Shown here: positions 14,120 through 16,508 of the stretch, piece after piece
Layout of the letters: the number at the start of each line of letters is the position of its first letter
Position numbering within the stretch: position 1 is the first letter of the stretch
From: Lachnospiraceae bacterium
GTDB taxonomy: Bacteria > Bacillota > Clostridia > Lachnospirales > Lachnospiraceae
Assembly (NCBI GenBank): GCA_900764225.1
Contig: CAAFNG010000120.1
Span: forward strand, 1-16,508
DNA length: 16,508 nucleotides
Reading direction: 5' to 3'
The notes under the pieces: model-generated
Databases searched by the model: none
What the model was told of the DNA's origin: nothing
The model's input: only the letters and a program-made list of their open reading frames with translations
Translations under genes and position numbers: made by a program

Positions 14120-14881
14120 TCAGAGACTTTTGTGGATAATGTCAAGAACCTGCTCAAGTTCGTTGACATTGATCTGTCCCGGTGCGGAAGCTTTTGTAGC
14201 TGCACCGAAGGTAAGGGCGGAACCGAAGGTTTCGCCTGTGAGACGGCTGACAACACCTGTTCCTGCCATGGACATGGTAATGATCGGGCGGTCGGCGAAC
14301 TGCTCGCTCATCTCCAGTGTGGCACTTAAGAGTGTAAGTACGTCCTGTTTGCTCTGAGGCATAACAGCCATCTTCGGGATATCTGCGCCGTAGTCCTGCA
14401 TCATGCGAAGACGGCGCACGATCTCATCTTTTGCCGGAGTTGCGTCAAAATCATGATTGGAAGCGATGACTTTTACACCGTAGCTGTGTGCTTCCTCGAT
14501 CATGCTTTTTACGATCTCCTCGCCTGTGAAGGCTTCTACATCAACGAGGTCTACATAACCGCTTTTTGCAACGGCCATGTTAAGTGCTTTGTAGTCTTCA
14601 TTGGAGATTGCTTTTTCACCGCCTTCTTTAGCGGTACGGAAAGTGAAGAGAATCGGAGTGTCCTTTAAAACGGTCTGGAGATCTTTTGCCACATCCAGTA
14701 CTTTTTCTGTGTCAAAAACGTTCTCAAACCAGTCAACACGCCACTCTACAACGTCAACCGGGATTCTTGCGAAGGTTCCTGCCTCGAGGAGGATGTCCTC
14801 CTTCGTCTGTCCAACAATCGGGACACAGATCTTCGGGCGTCCCTCTCCGATAGTGATATTTCTTACCTGAACTGTTTTCAT
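14120..14881 (-). CDS. aroD: 3-dehydroquinate dehydratase, type I
   Basis: A 253-aa class I dehydroquinase that converts 3-dehydroquinate to 3-dehydroshikimate through a Schiff base. The Schiff-base lysine is K170 (PKMAVMP) and the general base/acid is H143 (SNHDF), the same numbers I recall for the Salmonella enzyme. Substrate-binding residues include E46 and R48 (VEWRVDW), R213 (GVVSRLTGE) and S232/Q236 in SAPGQ. The length is standard and nothing essential is missing. AAAGGAC lies upstream of the ATG at 14881. The gene starts 30 bases after the YdiB-type dehydrogenase stop, so they form one unit. The same ydiB-aroD pairing occurs in E. coli. With no aroA, aroB or aroC nearby, a catabolic quinate/shikimate role is as likely as a biosynthetic one. 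Confidence 0.97.
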   Translation of the reverse strand: MKTVQVRNITIGEGRPKICVPIVGQTKEDILLEAGTFARIPVDVVEWRVDWFENVFDTEKVLDVAKDLQTVLKDTPILFTFRTAKEGGEKAISNEDYKALNMAVAKSGYVDLVDVEAFTGEEIVKSMIEEAHSYGVKVIASNHDFDATPAKDEIVRRLRMMQDYGADIPKMAVMPQSKQDVLTLLSATLEMSEQFADRPIITMSMAGTGVVSRLTGETFGSALTFGAATKASAPGQINVNELEQVLDIIHKSL

Positions 14882-14911
14882 AATGGTCCTTTCCGATACG
14901 GATGGGATATC

Positions 14912-15790
14912 TCAGTCATCGTATCTGATGTTAAGAATCTCTTTCATATGCTCGATCGGCATTGGTTCGCCGGTCCACAGTTCAAATGCAGCGGAGCCTT
15001 GGAAAAGCATCATGCCAAGGCCGTTCATTGTCTTGCAGCCAACTTCCTTTGCCATGTGACGCATAGCAGTTTCAAGAGGGGAGTATGGTACATCAACAAC
15101 GATAAGCTCAGGACGGAAGTAGGATTTGTCCGGAACTACGGACTGTCCTTCCAGCGGCTTCATTCCAACACCTGTTGCATTTACGAACAGATAGCTGTCA
15201 GCCATTTCTTTCTTAAGCTGGTCAAGATCAGCCAGATCATAGAGAACAGCATGGCTGGAGGTTTTTGTGTTGATCTTCTCAACAGTGGATACGGCACGAT
15301 CCCAGAACTCATCCTTACGGTTGAAGATCACGATCTCACCTACACCGTCAAGAGCAGCCTGGATCTCAATAGCAGTGGCAGCACCGCCGGCACCTACGAT
15401 GGTCATTTTCTTTCCGATAACATCGATATCGTTATCCTTCAGTGCAGCCATAAATCCGATACCGTCTGTGATGTGGCCTGTAAGGTGACCGTTATCGTTG
15501 ACAATCGTGTTTACAGCACCGCACATTTCAGCAGCAGGTGAGAGCTCGTCCAGATACTGTCCTACCAGAGTCTTGTTCGGCATGGAAACGTTGGAACCTC
15601 TCATTTTCAGAGTACGGATTGCTTTTACAGCGTCCTCGATCTCATCAGCACCAACCTCAAATGCAAGATATGCGTAGTCATAGCCGAGTTTTGAAAAAGC
15701 TTCATTCTGCATAGCTGGTGAGCTGGAGTGACGGATCGGATAAGCCATAAGACCGATCAGCTCTGTGTGTCCTGTGATTCTTTCTGACAT
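14912..15790 (-). CDS. ydiB: Quinate/shikimate dehydrogenase (YdiB-type)
   Basis: A 292-aa shikimate dehydrogenase-family enzyme. The N-terminal segment TELIGLMAYPIRHSSSPAMQNEAF is nearly the same as I recall for E. coli YdiB. Catalytic K73 (SMPNK) and D109 (HITDG) are present; the nucleotide fold has GAGGAATA (133-140), followed by the basic N157-R158-K159-D160 loop, as in YdiB, which takes NAD or NADP. The C-terminal GLGMMLFQGSAAFELWTG is standard. I chose the ATG at 15790, with GAGAGGAGT 7 bp upstream, over the longer frame from 15859, whose extra 23 residues fit no family member. It differs from the paralogue on the plus strand in the cofactor loop, so the two may work in opposite directions or on different acids. 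It is followed by aroD after 29 bases. Confidence 0.95.
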   Translation of the reverse strand: MSERITGHTELIGLMAYPIRHSSSPAMQNEAFSKLGYDYAYLAFEVGADEIEDAVKAIRTLKMRGSNVSMPNKTLVGQYLDELSPAAEMCGAVNTIVNDNGHLTGHITDGIGFMAALKDNDIDVIGKKMTIVGAGGAATAIEIQAALDGVGEIVIFNRKDEFWDRAVSTVEKINTKTSSHAVLYDLADLDQLKKEMADSYLFVNATGVGMKPLEGQSVVPDKSYFRPELIVVDVPYSPLETAMRHMAKEVGCKTMNGLGMMLFQGSAAFELWTGEPMPIEHMKEILNIRYDD

Positions 15791-15846
15791 GGTAATTACT
15801 CCTCTCGTTGGTAAAAATCCTAGGTAAAGTTTGATTAATCTTAAAA

Positions 15847-15907
15847 CCTCCCGCCACAAGGATCATAAGAACTTGCGGATTGTTCTTATAATGACTGCCG
15901 CGGGAGG
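15847..15907 (-). promoter_or_regulatory. Nested inverted repeats upstream of ydiB
   Basis: The outer arms CCTCCCGC (15847-15854) and GCGGGAGG (15900-15907) enclose the inner arms ATAAGAAC (15865-15872) and GTTCTTAT (15882-15889), both pairs perfect. In the leftward transcript this would fold into a long, interrupted stem about 60 nt before the ydiB ribosome binding site. No T-run follows, so it is more likely a leader or processing structure than a terminator. Confidence 0.5.
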
Positions 15908-15930
15908 AAGACGTGGAAAATCTATAGACA

Positions 15931-15964
15931 CTCTTCCGGGCAGGATTGGGAATACCCGGAGGAG
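15931..15964 (-). promoter_or_regulatory. Hairpin just after the truncated flavoprotein gene
   Basis: CTCTTCCGGG (15931-15940) and CCCGGAGGAG (15955-15964) form a 10-bp stem with one wobble pair and a 14-nt loop. It lies about 20 bases past the stop codon at 15985 on the minus strand. No clear T-run follows, so it may be a weak terminator or an intercistronic structure. Confidence 0.45.
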
Positions 15965-15984
15965 GTTATAGCAATATCAAAGAA

Positions 15985-16479
15985 TTAAAGGTAGCCCTTC
16001 TGCTCGAGAATAGTAAGGATGTTACGTCCTTCCTGGGTACCGTCAATGATTCTTCTTGCTCTCTGGCTGTCACCGATGTTCATGATCTCAACATCCTCGG
16101 AAGCGAATGCCTCTGTGAGGCTCTGGAAAAGCTGCCCCTGAGCTCTCATTCCAAGACATACGAATCCGTATTCAAATGGAAGCTCATAAGGCTCACCGTC
16201 GCCCTTCACAAGGAAGGAGGAGTCCTTCACTTCAAGGAGAGCAGTTTTTGTAAGCTGATGTACATCGTGTTTCTTCATCATAGTCTTTGTATCGTTCTTG
16301 CTGACCGGATCAAGGTCACGTCCGATCTGATCCATCATCTCAACGATAGAGATATCTGCATTTCTGTCTGCAAAGAATTCCACAACATCAAGACCTACAG
16401 CGCCGCCACCGACAACAACAACTTTTTTACCTTCAAGATCCTTCGGGAACTGATCAATGTGGCTGATCATACCAAGAAT
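15985..16479 (-). CDS. C-terminal part of a second FadH/OYE-like flavoprotein (truncated at contig end)
   Basis: The last 165 codons of an NAD(P)/FAD-dependent oxidoreductase. The visible part is the second Rossmann domain: GKKVVVVGGGAVGLDVVEFF, ISIVEMMDQIGRDLDP, then FGFVCLGMRAQ-like and the terminal IMNIGDSQRARRIIDGTQEGRNI segment. It lines up with about residues 490-641 of the complete flavoprotein on the plus strand (LDGKRAAGKKVLVVGGGMVGCE... HVIGDAIRARRALDATKEAY), so I read it as a second, diverged member of that family. The N-terminal FMN barrel and Fe-S part are off the contig. The open frame appears to start at 16494 with MYKRQ, but those residues come from adapter sequence and must not be annotated. 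It is probably the first gene of the leftward ydiB-aroD unit; from memory, Listeria qui2 also has a NADH oxidase-like gene next to aroE and aroD. Confidence 0.85.
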   Translation of the reverse strand: MLGMISHIDQFPKDLEGKKVVVVGGGAVGLDVVEFFADRNADISIVEMMDQIGRDLDPVSKNDTKTMMKKHDVHQLTKTALLEVKDSSFLVKGDGEPYELPFEYGFVCLGMRAQGQLFQSLTEAFASEDVEIMNIGDSQRARRIIDGTQEGRNILTILEQKGYL

Positions 16480-16508
16480 CTGTCTCTTATACACATCTCC
16501 GAGCCCAC
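16480..16508. other. Nextera transposase adapter remnant (non-genomic)
   Basis: CTGTCTCTTATACACATCT (16480-16498) is the 19-bp Tn5 mosaic end, and CCGAGCCCAC (16499-16508) continues as the standard Nextera read adapter. This is library sequence left at the contig end. Its reverse complement translates from GTG as (V/M)YKRQ, a well-known false N-terminus. Confidence 0.97.

Noticed and set aside
15791..15859. N-terminal extension of the minus-strand dehydrogenase to 15859
   Set aside because: The extra residues do not match the family and a strong ribosome binding site lies just before the ATG at 15790.
15887..15892. Plus-strand TATAAT in the gap before the truncated flavoprotein gene
   Set aside because: There is no plus-strand gene downstream before the contig end, and the match is part of the inner inverted repeat.
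16480..16494. MYKRQ start of the last minus-strand gene
   Set aside because: It is encoded by Nextera adapter sequence, not by the genome.
1..16508. CRISPR arrays, tRNA/rRNA genes, transposases or phage genes
   Set aside because: I looked for regular repeats, cloverleaf-like stretches and transposase or integrase motifs and saw none; no gap without a gene exceeds 300 bases.

Overview
The window looks like the end of a draft contig from a Gram-positive anaerobe of the Clostridia, most likely a gut Lachnospiraceae-type organism. This is inferred from four things: strong AGGAGG-type ribosome binding sites, TTGACA/TATAAT-type promoters, a Bacillus/Clostridium-type TopB, and several oxygen-independent redox enzymes. 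The last 29 bases (16480-16508) are not genomic. They match the Nextera transposase adapter, so the contig ends inside the last gene.

Region 1 (1-4125) is housekeeping. It holds the 3' part of an OmpR/PhoB-type response regulator, a strong terminator, and topB (DNA topoisomerase III) with a promoter built into the terminator's 3' arm. A small acidic protein gene and a translationally coupled CxxCxxCC (YkgJ-type) protein gene follow.

Region 2 (4189-7118) has two closely related LysR-type regulators on either side of a gene for an AroQ chorismate mutase fused to shikimate kinase. The regulators share an identical recognition helix. The fusion gene has a clear promoter with an 8-bp dyad just upstream, suited to LysR control.

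Region 3 (7119-14093) is a divergent regulator/operon pair. The second LysR gene reads leftward. The rightward operon encodes a xylose-isomerase-like TIM barrel (candidate 3-dehydroshikimate dehydratase), a 641-aa Old-Yellow-Enzyme/FadH-type Fe-S flavoprotein, a YdiB-type quinate/shikimate dehydrogenase, an MFS transporter and an NCS2-like permease. Strong hairpins without U-tracts lie in three of its intercistronic gaps. A Rex-like site overlaps its promoter.

Region 4 (14043-16479) converges on region 3 across a bidirectional terminator. Its leftward genes, in transcription order, are the C-terminal end of a second FadH/OYE-like flavoprotein, a second YdiB-type dehydrogenase and aroD (type I 3-dehydroquinate dehydratase).

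Together the genes describe uptake and interconversion of the plant acids quinate and shikimate: dehydrogenation (YdiB-type), dehydration of 3-dehydroquinate (AroD), then either aromatisation to protocatechuate (TIM barrel) or ene-reduction (OYE-type flavoprotein). A branch could feed chorismate metabolism through the mutase-kinase fusion. From memory, gene content and order resemble the two Listeria monocytogenes qui operons controlled by the shikimate-sensing LysR protein QuiR (LysR, TIM barrel, NADH oxidase-like, shikimate dehydrogenase, transporters; and NADH oxidase-like, aroE, aroD). Here both modules lie together. The less explored parts are the role of the two flavoproteins, the second LysR, the mutase-kinase fusion and the NCS2-like permease.
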